Part shown: piece after piece, positions 10,202-21,800 of the stretch
Layout: the number at the start of each line of letters is the position of its first letter
Position numbering within the stretch: the first letter of the stretch is position 1
Assembly: GCA_036940085.1 (NCBI GenBank)
Contig: JALLBK010000025.1
Coordinates: forward strand, 1-36,494
Length of the DNA: 36,494 nt
Direction: 5' to 3'
DNA from: Discostella pseudostelligera
Lineage: Eukaryota > Bacillariophyta > Thalassiosirophyceae > Thalassiosirales > Thalassiosiraceae
Position numbers and translations under genes: made by a program
The notes under the pieces: generated by a model
Database searches by the model: none
Seen by the model: the letters and a program-made list of their open reading frames with translations, nothing else
What the model was told of the DNA's origin: nothing

Positions 10202-12121
10202 TTATTCGACTTCCACGTCTTTGATGTTACCCGCGCACGCGACAGCACCCTTGCTGAATTGGCCAAGGAGCAAAAGAAATTTGCTCAACAACTTCGTAAA
10301 ACCGATAGTAGTCCTACTACTACCGATGCCTCTTCGTCCTCCTCCGACAGCAACGACACCACTCAACAACTCTCCGAAAAAGAAGCCTCCGCCACCTCCT
10401 TCCTCTCCTTCCTCAAAAAAGCCCGTACCGGCCAAGCCATCCCCCCCGAAGTAATCATTAAATTTGCCAAATACTTTGAAGACAATCTAACTTTGGACAA
10501 TATGGGCCGTATGCAATTGATTAATATGTGCAAATATATGGGAATCCCACCCTATGGGAATGACAATTTACTACGATTTCAATTACGGCATAGGATACGA
10601 TTATTGAAAGATGATGATCAACGTATTTTATGGGAGGGGATTGATAGTTTAACTAAGATGGAATTACGGGAGGCATGTCGTGAGAGGGGGATGAGAAGTA
10701 CGGGATTGAGCAAGGCGGCCTATCGGATGGCATTGCAACAATGGTTGGAATTGAGTGTGCAGAAGGATGTACCGATATCGTTACTTATTATGAGTAGGAC
10801 TTTCTTTTTGCATGATGAAATGTTGGTGTCTGGGAGTGGTGGAGAAGAGGGGGTGGCTGGTGTTGGTGTGGGTGGTACCAGTGTTCCCTCGACCAATGAT
10901 GGCGTTATAGGATTGGCCGATGCCATGTCCGGCATTGACAAGGAGGTATTAAATGAAATTGTTTTGGAAATGGCCTCGTCCGAGGAGAAGAGTTCAAATG
11001 CCGATGTAATTAAGATTCAATTGGAGGTATTGGAACATCAGAATGAGTTGATTAAGGAGGAGCAGGAGGAGAGAGATGCGGCCGTGGCGAAGAAATTGAA
11101 GGAGGAGAAGGAGAAGATTAGTGCAGGCATTGCATCGGTGGCTACCGGAGAGAAGGATGTCTTGAGAGATGGTGGTGTTACCGAAGGCGGAATGTTGAAA
11201 GAGATGGATACAACGACCATCACGGGACTTGGTGTCCAAGCGAGCGCCGATGCTACTGCTGTAACGACTGATGTTGCATCGACTATACCGAAAGAGAGCG
11301 TCAGCCTCAGTGGCAGTCGTGGCAGAGTCGTCGATGAAGATGTAGAGTTATCCACCGAGGAGATTGATGCCATATCACAATTGACTTCGCCCGATCCGGT
11401 ACTTCGTGAACGAGAGGAGTTGAAACGCATTAAATGTAAAATGCAGGGCGAAAGTGCTGGAGTAGTTGTGGATTCCTCGGAGGAGGTTGATACATCGATG
11501 GAAGGAGGTTTGTCAGGCATTCCTCCTGCACGTGAACCTATATTGGTGGATGAGACTCAAGGAGTCGACAAGGAGTCAAAAGATATTTTAATGCTAGCGC
11601 AAGCAGATGCAACCACCATCGAAGCTGCCGCCAAGGAAGGACTATTGTGTGCCACTACTCCGACTACTGCATCTCACGACGAGGAACAACCACCGCTTTT
11701 GGTGGGTGACAGAAAGCTTCAAAAGGCAATTGATCGTCTCAAATCTCGCGTCGAGTCCATGGTAGGCAAGATCGAATCTCGATTAAGCGATATTGAAGTG
11801 AAGATTGGCAATAAGTTCCACTTACTCGACAAGGATGGTGATGGCGTATTAACCATGGAAGAGATGGCACAGGTCTTACAAACGGTATTAAAGCGTGAAT
11901 TGACTGCCGAGGAGGCCATGGCTATTGCGAGTGACATGGATCAAAATAAAGATGGTGTGTTTAGCATTGCAGAATTGGCCCAATGGGCCGAGACGAATAC
12001 GATAGTGAAGTTGGCCGAGGATGGTCGAGAGAAGGATTTGGATGATATGATCACGGAACGGGTGGCGAATTTGAATGAGAGGAACAAGCTGGAGCAGCAG
12101 CAGCAGCAGCAGCAGAAGTAG
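8800..12121 (+). CDS. LETM1: LETM1-like mitochondrial inner-membrane ion exchanger (1038 residues)
   Basis: Members of the LETM1 family sit in the mitochondrial inner membrane and mediate K+/H+ or Ca2+/H+ exchange. Exons 8800-10040 and 10246-12121 join to give FFQ-D-TLAELAKEQ, the expected LETM1 sequence. Residues 1 to about 60 are Ser/Arg/His-rich with few acids, fitting a mitochondrial targeting peptide; a Ser/Thr spacer follows. The hallmark membrane segment VPMSIFVLVPFMELALPIAL is at about 358-377, followed by KFFPNMLPSTF. The ribosome-binding-like domain follows in exon 2 (FAKYFEDNLTLDNMGRMQL to MSRTFFL). After a long acidic and coiled region come two EF-hands with DKDGDG (about 942) and DQNKDG (about 979), each ending in Glu. 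The C-terminus is a Gln run. The ATG at 8800 is the first in frame after the divergent promoter region. No lesion was seen. Confidence 0.95.
10041..10245 (+). other. LETM1 intron containing a CT microsatellite
   Basis: The donor is GTGAGT and the acceptor GCGCGACAG region ending CGACAG|CACC. The intron is 205 bp. A pure CT dinucleotide run occupies 10154-10198, about 50 bp before the acceptor, where it could serve as, or mimic, a polypyrimidine tract. Confidence 0.93.
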
Positions 12122-12620
12122 GTGACTTCAGAAGACTAGTCGAGTTTATGCAAAAGTGAATAAATATGTGTACAAACAAAGTGATGATGATGGTCGTTCG
12201 TCGTCATTGTGTTTGGTGTCTAGAAATAGCAGAGTATATTCAGTGCAGTGTATCTAGTTCCGGACCTATCAGCTATCACTTGCCCCTCAACCGTACATTA
12301 TGCACCATCCCATCTCCCATTTCTCTCGTCTTGTCACCACTGTCGACGTAGTAACGCTGGCTGCTGCTGCTACTGCTGCTGTACAATGGCGGCAGTGACG
12401 ACGACAATGTCAACAAGCAGCACGGGTAATGGTCGCGCCTAGATGATATTGAGGAGCATTGAACACCAAAGATGAGGGTAACGATGATGAGAGGGCCATG
12501 ACGAGGAGGAATAGCGTAGGGTGGCACACCATAGCCATGGCGGACGACAGCACCATGGAATCGTCTCAACGGCTAGATGTTCAGTTCCAAACGGTGTGTC
12601 TCCAGATTGGGTGCAGAACA
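12122..12620. other. Convergent intergenic region with a possible poly(A) signal
   Basis: This 499-bp spacer lies between the 3' ends of LETM1 and the LRR pseudogene. AATAAA at 12159-12164, 38 bp past the LETM1 stop, is a candidate polyadenylation signal. Short frames here have no recognisable content. Confidence 0.45.
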
Positions 12621-14302
12621 TCACAACTCCAACGCATCACTCTTCCTCTTCTTCCCCACCGCATCACCACCATGTTGCACACTTCCAGTGCCAAACAGAT
12701 GCGGCGAACCTCGAACAACATCATACATTATTGAATACCCAAGGTCGTCCCTACCTATCCATTCGATAGCGTAAACCGAAACAGACTATGGCATGCGCGC
12801 AAAGAGAGGAATATTCTTTGCACGTTCTCTTCTTGAAAAATGATGTTTCAATATCTTCTCACAAGCTACTTCCAACTTGTCCTCGTTATTATTCATTCCC
12901 AACATGGCATGAATATATTTCGGGAGTGAAAGGTTATGGGAGATTTCATCAAAGCCAGGATCATATTCCTCGGCTGCGTGATCGCACCTTTCTACAAGCC
13001 ATCCACAAAGCGTGTGGTTTGAGGAGAAAGTCCTGTTGATGCGTCTTCTGTCCCAGAGTACACGGCCCAGAGCTGTCCACACCCTCATTATAAGCACAAT
13101 GCTATTGGCCAACTCTATATGCAGTTTGTCTAAACACGAGTCTCTCTTCAATCCCTTGACAATCTCACGTATGCCATTGTTGTCCATGTAGCTTGTAATG
13201 AAGAGATTCTTTCATAAAGAATTTGGATTCCTCAAAAGATTTGAGAAGCCTTGCCATCCATCTAATGCGATGGTCTGATTGAGGGCGCTAATGCGGATGT
13301 CAAGTGTTGTTAATGTCTTATTGTTGGTCAATGCTTCTCCCAAGTTTATAACATCATCATTGCCAATCTTTTCAAGGATCAAGGTATCCATTGCAGAATT
13401 AGGATTTTTCAAACATGTCGAAAGTCCTTGCCAAACTTCGCGTGAGATGTTGTGATCGCTGATGTAAATATGGAGAACATTGATTGTCGTGTTTATGGCC
13501 AATACCTTCCCCTAACATATTACGTCATTGTCGTTGAAGAGATAGGCATAGAGACTCTAAATTTTGGATGCAGAATTTGTGAACAAGTTGGCTAACGCCT
13601 CACCTCCCATCATTCCAAGATGCATCTTCTCTAAACAAAGTTCAGATACACTGTGTACGTTGATCAGTGAAGCAAAGAACACAGCTATGCTCTTGTCTGA
13701 CACCTTTGGATTTATTAAGTTGATGCGCTTCAATTGGCTGTTGTTGCATCATGACAGCGCCAGAGATAGAGAATTGAGTGTCCATGATTTGGCGCGATAG
13801 AGTTCAATGCACCTGAGATTGACGTTGCACTCAAAAAATGGAACGAGACCTTGAAACATATCTGGCTCGGGCTCATACAAATTCAGCCACAATTTTAACA
13901 ATTCAATAGAACGATTGCGTGTCATCCCCTGAAACAGTTCCACCAAAACATCATTGCATATGCATTGAGAGAGATTGATGTATACCTCTTTTAACATGAG
14001 ACTGTCACCAATCGCCTTGCCAGCTTTTTCTATTGGGCATCCCATGAGATGCACGTCCCTAACGCCGTCGTTATAACACTCTAGGTAAAGGGATGTTTTG
14101 TTTCTGTCTAAAGAATAGTGGCCGCCGGTGTCAACAGACCACATGAAATGGCATAGGCTATCATCTACATCGACGTTGTAGTGGTCGTCGTCGCTGCTGC
14201 TTGCATAACTGAATTCATCTTCTTCATCGTCATCACTGAGGGTCTGGAGAAATAATCAATGGGAGAATCGCTGCCGCTCGGTAATTCTTCCTCTTCATTC
14301 AT
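12621..14302 (-). pseudogene. Leucine-rich-repeat protein (ribonuclease-inhibitor-like, diatom type) with five internal stop codons
   Basis: On the minus strand one frame reads through repeats of the type L-x2-L-x-L and GWQGFSNLLRNPNS / GEALTNNKTLTTLDI, characteristic of the very large LRR family of Thalassiosira-like diatoms. It ends with the family's usual tail: NHTL block, KLEVACEKILKHHFS, then YAIEWIGRDDLGYS and a basic end at 12621. The frame is continuous for about 540 codons but interrupted by TGA at 13749-13751, TAG at 13557-13559, TAG at 13512-13514, TGA at 13212-13214 and TAG at 12786-12788. No indel is needed between them. The 5' end is less clear: an ATG at 14302 (MNEEEELPSGSDSP) is in another frame and would need a shift or splice near 14245 to reach the acidic DDDEEDEFSYASSSDDD start of the main frame. 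The active family members are presumed protein-interaction scaffolds; their targets are unknown. Confidence 0.85.
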
Positions 14303-15062
14303 AGTATTTGATAGTTGAAGCGGCGACTAGTGACGTAGGTCGGTAGCGTAGTAGATAATAGATAGCGGATGCCATCGTCTCGGTGCTCGGTATTAGATAA
14401 TTGTATGTAGTACTCGGTAGAGGAGGTGTTGGAATTGAAGATTGAATATTGAAGAGTATCATCTTATGTGTTATGTGAAATTGGCGGGAACTGGAAGGTG
14501 TTGTTGTTAAGTATCTTTTTCAATTTCAATTTCAATACGTCCGCTGTCGTGTTCCAGTCGAAAGAGATAAATGGCGGAAGTGGATAGTGAGTGGCGAAAA
14601 TGGCGGGAAGAACTACCAGTTTCGCGCGAAAAAGATGGTTCGTCTGAGCTGGTTTCTCCGAAATGTGCGCATGGTGGGTACGTGGCCAGCTGTTCTGCCA
14701 GATTGCCAGACTGTCCGTCTGGACAATATCCAAAAGGTCGAGAAAAAAGCATACGAAAATAATGAGTTAAGGCTATTTTGATTTCTATGCCATTTCACAA
14801 CCAGCACACACAAAACAGCTGCGACGCAGCTGCACGGACAGCTGTTGCGCGACCGAACCGAACCCATCCTCCAAAAAGTGCACCAAAATTTTCTGAAATT
14901 CGGTGCCGCCATCATACTCCTAAAGACACTTACCCCCGACCCCGCCCCATCATGGCATCATCATGGTGCATTCATAGTCGTGGGCGTCTCCGTCTGAGTC
15001 CTCTCCCCCATCATCACTGGCGTAGTAGTAGGTCTCATTAGATAACTATCGTTTTTGCAGCC
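14303..15062. other. Intergenic region upstream of the PX-AGC kinase
   Basis: This 760-bp spacer lies between the 5' ends of the LRR pseudogene and the kinase gene. It holds the E2F-like cluster listed separately and otherwise no credible gene. Confidence 0.6.
14481..14631. promoter_or_regulatory. Cluster of E2F/DP-like sites
   Basis: Matches to the E2F consensus TTTSSCGC occur as TTGGCGGGAA at 14481-14490, TGGCGAAAA at 14592-14600, ATGGCGGGAAG at 14600-14610, and the perfect palindrome TTTCGCGCGAAA at 14620-14631. They lie 430-580 bp before the kinase ATG and 180-330 bp before the LRR start. Binding is inferred from the motif only. Confidence 0.5.
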
Positions 15063-17871
15063 ATGGCAAACCATCATCATCATCATCATCATCATCATCA
15101 CGCCGCCAGCAACAACAGCAGCAGCAATGCCAATGCCGCCAGTCAAGAGGAGTTCAGTGTCACAATTGCCGCATCGGCTGCCCTCATCCTTGCTCCTGCT
15201 CCTCCCAACATCAACTCTGGCAATAGCACTTCGCCATCGTCTACAGCAGGAGCAACGTCAACATCATCATCATCAGCCGGTGGAGCAACAGCAGCAGTGC
15301 CGCCAATCCAACACATCATTCACGCCGTTACTGTCACCCAGCCTCATCAATGTTGGACAGTCCTCCGGAATCATTTGGATTTTTTAACCATGGATGTAGC
15401 ACTTGGCAATTCCTCCGTGGAGGGATTTCCCAATTTTCCATCCAATGGTAGCACTGCTGGTGCAGGTGCAGCTGGTGTAGCAGTAGGGGCAGACCCATCC
15501 CAAGTCGCTGCCATCCTCTCGGCACGTCATACCGCCAACTCCTGGCTCCTCTCCATACTGCAAATTCCAATTGTACGGAATAGTACCATCATGAGACAAT
15601 TTTTATGTTATGATGCCAATGTAGTCCCGGTGCAGTTTGAGGGATTGGCTTGGATACATTTTCAAGATGCTGCTGCTGCTGCTGCTGCTGGAGGAGTTGG
15701 GGGAGGAGGTGCCGATGCTGCTGCGGGGGGAGCAGCGGGGGGACAATCCATCATTGCTGGAGGAGCAGGTGGTGTTGGCGGAGTCGTAGCTTCGACCAAT
15801 CCATCATCCGCTGCTGCGGCGCTGTCCTACGCAGCAGTGACTGCGCGAGGTACCACCTCCCTTCCACCACCACGTCCCACATCCCGTACCAACCTCGATG
15901 AAATGGAAATGGAGGATATGTTCACCCTCGACGATGAAGAAGACCATGATGGCAATCCCAATGAAGACGACGATGGGCGGGGGGATGACGGGGAAGAAGA
16001 TGATGATGATGATGTACACTCCATTGCATCCTACGAGAATGAAGACGACGATGACGACGGTGATGTGAAGATTGACGACGATGACGATTATGACGATGAC
16101 GCCGAATATCTCCATGGCCGATATGAACCCACCGATGAAACATTGTCACCAGCGGAAGTTATGGAAATACAACAAGATACTGTCGAAATGGTCGAGGATG
16201 TGGGTAGTCTAGCACAGAGTTTGGGGGCTAGTCATTTGGGTAGGAGCTTGAATTTACAACGGGAGTTTATGGCTGCGGCGCAAGCGAGGGTGGTGCAGGC
16301 TCAACAACAGCAGCAGCAGCAGGCTCAGCAACAGCATCCTGATAACATGATTGGCGGCGGTGGAAACATGCTGGGGGGAGGAATTCACATTATGGATCAA
16401 GGACAACACCACAGTACTACTATTACTGCCCAAGGTTCGTCTTCTTCTTCGACATTGCCATCCGTCGGGGAGGGAGGGATTGGTGGGGCCATGGCCATGG
16501 CTGCCGATCTTCCACAAGCAGCAGCTTTATCGACGCAACCACATGTCCAAGGCCTCGGGGATAGTTTCCATCGAACGGCACCCGTATCGGCACCAAAGTT
16601 GGATTCGTTTAATATGATCAAGGTTATTGGAAAGGGATCGTTTGGTAAGTGTGCAGTTATCCGCAATAACCGCTTGCCGACGACAGTTTGTCACATGTGG
16701 TATTAATAATATTATTTGTCCCCCCACCCCCCTCCTCGTTTCATCCACAGGGAAGGTATTCCTCGTGCGAGAGAAACAATCCCACGAAATGTTTGCTCTC
16801 AAGGTATTAAAGAAGGACAATATCATCAATCGCAATCAAGTCGAACATACCAAGACCGAACGTTCCGTATTGGGGTATGTCAAACATCCCTTCATCGTGG
16901 GGTTGAACATGGCCTTTCAATCCAAGGACAAATTGTACTTTGTATTGGATTATTGTGCCGGTGGAGAATTATTCTTCCATTTGGGCAAGGTTGGGAAATT
17001 TTCGGAACAACGGGCCTGTTTCTATGCCGCCGAAATTACTTTGGCCATTGATTATGTCCATGATTTGGACATTGTGTATCGAGATTTGAAACCCGAGAAT
17101 GTCCTTCTTGATTCACGAGGACATGTTCGCCTTACGGACTTTGGATTGTCGAAGGAGGGGATATCAAACTCGTCCAGTGGTGCAAATAGCTTCTGCGGCA
17201 CACCGGAATACTTGGCACCTGAAATTCTTAACAGGCAAGGTCATGGCCGTGCCGTCGACTGGTGGTCCTTGGGGGCATTGCTCTTTGAAATGCTCACCGG
17301 TCTCCCACCCTTCTATTGTCGTGATCGTGAGAAGCTCTTTGAGAAGATCCGTCGCGGAACGTTGGAATATCCCAAGTATCTCTCACCGCGTGCCACAGTA
17401 ATTCTACGTGGATTGTTGACCAAGGATCCGCAACGACGATTGGGTTCTGGTCCGAATGATGCTGGGGATATTAAGGCACAAGAATTCTTTGCTGATTTGG
17501 ATTGGAATAAGTTGATGAGGGGTGAGATCCCACCTCCGTGGGATCCTCAGATTAATGGAAGTCTTGATACCAGTCAATTCGATCATGAGTTTACGAATAT
17601 GCCCCTTAATAGTCCGGGGGCATTCCAGGTGAGTATTGTGTGTATTGTTCTCGAGGAGGATGAGGAATTGCTGTCGCATGTTGTGGTGTTGTCGATTTGA
17701 TATCAATTTCACATCATGCGAACCACCTTGGACGACGACTCATAATTATCATCTTCTTTGGTTCATTTGACTTAGGGACACCTTGGAACAACCCCCGCGG
17801 ATAATGTGTTTGAAGGATTCACTTTCACGGACAGGACGTTCTATGCTCCTCCACGTAGTAAAGCGTCATGA
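15063..17871 (+). CDS. AGC-family Ser/Thr protein kinase with an N-terminal PX-like domain (851 residues)
   Basis: Three exons, 15063-16644, 16751-17628 and 17776-17871, join in frame. The catalytic domain starts near residue 518 (FNMIKVIGKGSFGKVFLV). Key residues are Lys545 (ALKVLKK), YRDLKPEN with Asp639, DFG with Asp657, and an activation loop ANSFCGTPEYLAPE whose Ser674 is in the PDK1-site position. The short last exon supplies the AGC tail: turn motif TTP at 825-827 and hydrophobic motif FEGFTF at 832-837, so Thr836 is the likely TORC2-type site. Residues about 80-185 resemble a PX phosphoinositide-binding domain: WTVLRNHLDFLTMDVAL, then FPNFPS, then RHTANSWLLSIL with NSTIMRQFL. Ala/Gly-rich insertions, an acidic stretch (about 285-345) and a Gln run lie between. 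PX plus AGC kinase is the SGK3 arrangement, suggesting endosomal recruitment. The N-terminus has a run of ten His. The PX call is weaker than the kinase call. Confidence 0.94.
16645..16750 (+). other. Kinase intron 1
   Basis: The donor GTAAGT interrupts the glycine-rich loop (GKGSFG) after the first base of the last Gly codon; the acceptor is CATCCACAG. The 106-bp intron is needed to restore GKGSFGKVFLV. Confidence 0.95.
17629..17775 (+). other. Kinase intron 2
   Basis: The donor is CAG|GTGAGT and the acceptor TTTGACTTAG|GGA. The 147-bp phase-0 intron separates the catalytic core from a 31-residue exon that carries the turn and hydrophobic motifs. Reading through instead would give an unrelated tail ending at 17700. 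Confidence 0.92.
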
Positions 17872-18843
17872 ATAATTTTTACTAGGAGGAGATGATGACG
17901 ATTCCCTGCTCCGAGCCCGAGCGATCAAGATGAAGGAGGTTACAGTTTGATGGTTGCGACGACACACTCTTCCGAAAAGAATTATTCTCTAGTCTACGGA
18001 CTGTGATTCTCCTCCGTTCGTCTCTCAAAATCCATGCTGTCAATGTGTAATATCACCGTTTCTGTTTTACATATGATCCTTATTGTCAAGCATGTCATTA
18101 GTAGTTAGTAGCAAGTCATTAGTTTTGTAACGGAGATCGAGCGCATGTTCATTTTACGATTATGTTAGGCCAAAACTAATGACGATAGTAACACGAAAAC
18201 TGTATCCACTACTACTACTACTTCATGTACTACTATCACTATGATTCTAACCCAACAATGATGTTGAAAAGTAGGAGCACCGTCCGCTCTAATGAAGGCC
18301 AGCAATCATAGGTGTAGAGATATTGCGAAGTGTTGCAGACGTTGCAAAGGCAAGGACTAAGAAGATATTGCGTGCTAGTGAAGAATTTTGAAATCTTCTT
18401 TCCTGCGGATCTCATTGATGGAAGGGCAAGAATGAGGTGAAGAAGATTGATGTGAAGAACGAAGAAGAAAAAATGCTATGCCAATGTCAATGGGGGAATA
18501 GTAAGGGTACAGCAGTCGTTCGGGTCGACGAGCTTAACTTTCTAGAAGAGAACGAACAAAGAATCTAGGTGTGCAGGTCGAAAATCAATGCTGAACTTTA
18601 ACAAAGAAGAATAGCAGCACGCTCAGCATAGTACAATCCTAAAATCCTACTCCTACAAAACAGGTGCGACGATTTCACAATTCATACTATTATAACGTTT
18701 CTCTCAGCTCTCAGGACAAGATCATAGAACAAGCAGAAATCTAATTCAGAACAGAAGCGTCTTGTTAATAGTGCACTCTCAGTGCGAATGCGTCTATCAG
18801 ATCATTTGTTCTCGATTGGATATTGGATCCTTGATTACAACAG
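17872..18843. other. Convergent intergenic region, no gene seen
   Basis: This 972-bp stretch lies between the 3' ends of the kinase and the Cys-repeat gene. No frame of interest, RNA gene or clear repeat was found. Confidence 0.6.
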
Positions 18844-21800
18844 TCAGTTTTGTTGATGGCTTGGGTTTGGCTTCTTCGTAGCTGATTTCATTGTTGGCTT
18901 GGTAATACCAGGTCTCATTATTGGCTTCTTGGTGGTCGGGAGTTTGTGAGTTGGCTGACTTGTTGGACTGACAGTAACGATAACTACCACCACATCATTT
19001 GCATCGATTGGAGGGAACACAAACGCTGAGTTGTTGACTGTATCTCCACAACAACCAAATTCGCAGCAGAGTTGGCTGACGCTTTCTTCCAAGATTGTGT
19101 CAAAACTCCCATTAGTAATCTGCGTTTGGATGATGTCATCCACAATTGCTGCGTATGCTGCGACATCAACTTGCTGATTGGGGCACGATGGATCTGTGCA
19201 TTTCTCTTCGATGGTAAGGTCATAGCTCACAGTGAGAGAACCATTCGAATTGGGAGTGGTGCTTGTAATCTTTACCGACTTCACTGTTTGATAGCTTTGA
19301 TCCAACCCCAGCAAAACGATATCAGCAATTGTCTTCTCAAAGACAAGAACTTCCGCATCTCTTAAGGAAATTTCTTGCAAACCACGAAGGGAGAAAAGTC
19401 CAGAGGTTGATGTTGTTGTACCTGGCGGGGAAACTTCTACAGATCCGGGAAGGGTAATTTCAACACCAGGTTCAGTGTTTGGCGTTGGCATCGCAGTTGT
19501 TGGGCTCGATGATGGACTTGTGGTAGTGGGGGAATTGGATGGACTTGAGGTTGTGGGTGCATGGGATGGGTTTGAAGTGCTTGGCTGTTGCGATGATGAT
19601 GTAGTTGGACGTGAAGATGGACTTGTGGTTGTGGGGGGGTTTGACGGGCTTGGGGTTGGTGCGTTTGTGGTGGGCGCATTCGACGGGCTGTGAGTAAACT
19701 GGGTTCATCAGAATCAGGCAGTATTCATACCGCAGCGACGAGTAGTGGGTAGGAAAAGAAAGAAAGAAAGAAAGATAATCCGAAAATACAAAGAAACAAT
19801 GGCGAAATTCATAAGCCGCAGCAGGGACGAGTAGGTAGAAAAACAATAGCAATATCCCGAAAATGCAAAGAAAGAATAATGATGATGAGGACTTGGAGAA
19901 TTTTCTTGACAACAATCGGAAGCAAATCGCGCATACTTACCCCCGGACATGTCCCCGCAAGAGAGGCTTGATTCGCCGACATGCATTCATAAGCTGCGTT
20001 GCAACAATTGCTCAAATCAGAAAAAATGGAACGAACGGAGAACCTCCCTGCATCATAGCATGCCTTGTAAGCATTACATGAAGTATTCATATTTTGGATC
20101 GATCCCTCGAAACCACCTCCATGTCTACAAGCGTTGGATTCATTGCAGGAGTCAAAAACATTTCCAACCGCTCCCTTCTTTCCCAGCATGAAACATGCGC
20201 GTGTCCCATTGCATGACTCTTGAACATTTCCAACTACTCCGTCCTTCCCAAGGTCATAACACGAATATGTTCCAGTGCATGAGTCATGGACTGATCCTAC
20301 TACTGATCCAATATTTGCTCCGAGACCATCGCAGGAGTTTCGACCAATGCATGAACCTTGAACATTTCCTACCCGTCCATATTGTGCTCCCAGATTAAAA
20401 CAAGCAACGGATCCTCTGCATGAATCTCGAACATCTCCTACCGCTCCTTTGTATCCAAGATTCCAACAAGAGTGTGACCCCTCATTGCACGAATTCACCA
20501 CAATCCCAACAGTTCCCAGGCCTTGCCCGCCAGCAAAGCTGCATGCTCCATCTCCTATGCAACTATTCACCACGACTGGGATGTGGGCATGTAAGCAAGT
20601 GTTGACAGCTCCATTACAACTTCCGTCCTTGCATACTTTGCCCGTGAACCCCCAACAAGCATCATCACCCACGCAGCACTTCCCCTCGCAGGCAGTTGCG
20701 CAAGGGACAAACGTACTGCCCCTGACAAAACCATTTAAACAATCAACATAGCCTTCAGGGCACAGCTGATTCGCTGTTGGACTGGCGGTGGTAGGTGTAC
20801 TGGTGGGAGCAGTGTTTTGGGAAGATGGACTTGATGTGGCTGGCAAAGTGGTTGGAACACTAGCACCACTCGTCGGAATTGTAGTGGTAGGGGAAAACGT
20901 GAGATTCGTGGTAGGAATCCTTGTAGGTTGGGTGTTTGGTGCAGTCGGTAGTAATGAAGGAATGGCAGTGACAGTCGTGGGAGCCGCAGTAGGTTTGCTT
21001 GTACTCGTCATACTACTGGGTGCGCCACTTGATGTTGATGGACTCGTAGAAACTGGTGCGTTTGTGGTAGGCACAATGGACGGGGTGGGGGCAGCGGTTG
21101 GCCTTTTGGTGGCAGCGGTATTAAGGGGCGATGGGCTAGCAGTTGTAGGAGAAGTGGTTGGCCCTTCACTCATTGGACTTGCTGTGTCAGCTGTAGGTTC
21201 AGTGGTGGTCGGCAGAGATGTAGGCGGAATGTTGGTACTCGATGGACTGCTGGGAGCAGAAGACGAAGTTGGTGCGTTTGTGATGGGCGCATTCGACGGG
21301 CTGTGAGTAAACTATCATCGAACGATATTCATACCACAGTGCCGATTTGGTAGAGAGAGAAAATATAACCCGAAAAATGCAAAGAAACAATGATGACGAG
21401 GACTGAGGATGAGGTCTTCAATTTTACTTGATAACAATCGGAAGCAAATCGCGCACTTACTCCCGGGCATGTCCCCGCAAGAGAGGTTTGACTTGCCGCC
21501 ATGCATTCAAAAGCTGAATTGCAACAATTGCTCATGTCAGATAAAATGGAACGAGTGGACGTCCTTCCTGCATCAAAGCATGCCTTGTAAGCATTGCATG
21601 AAGTATTCATATTTTGGATCGATCCTTCGATAATACCTCCATGTCTGCAAGCGTTGGATTCATTGCAGGAGTCAAAAACATTTCCAACCGCTCCCTTTTT
21701 TCCGAGCATGTAACATGCACGTGTCCCATTGCATGACTCTTGAACATTTCCAACTACTCCGTCCTTCCCAAGGTCGTAACACGAATATGCTTCAATGCAT

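Noticed and set aside
19472..19915. 147-codon minus-strand frame with hydrophobic start
   Set aside because: It spans intron 2 of the Cys-repeat gene and reads the linker out of frame; the phase-0 splice gives a better protein.
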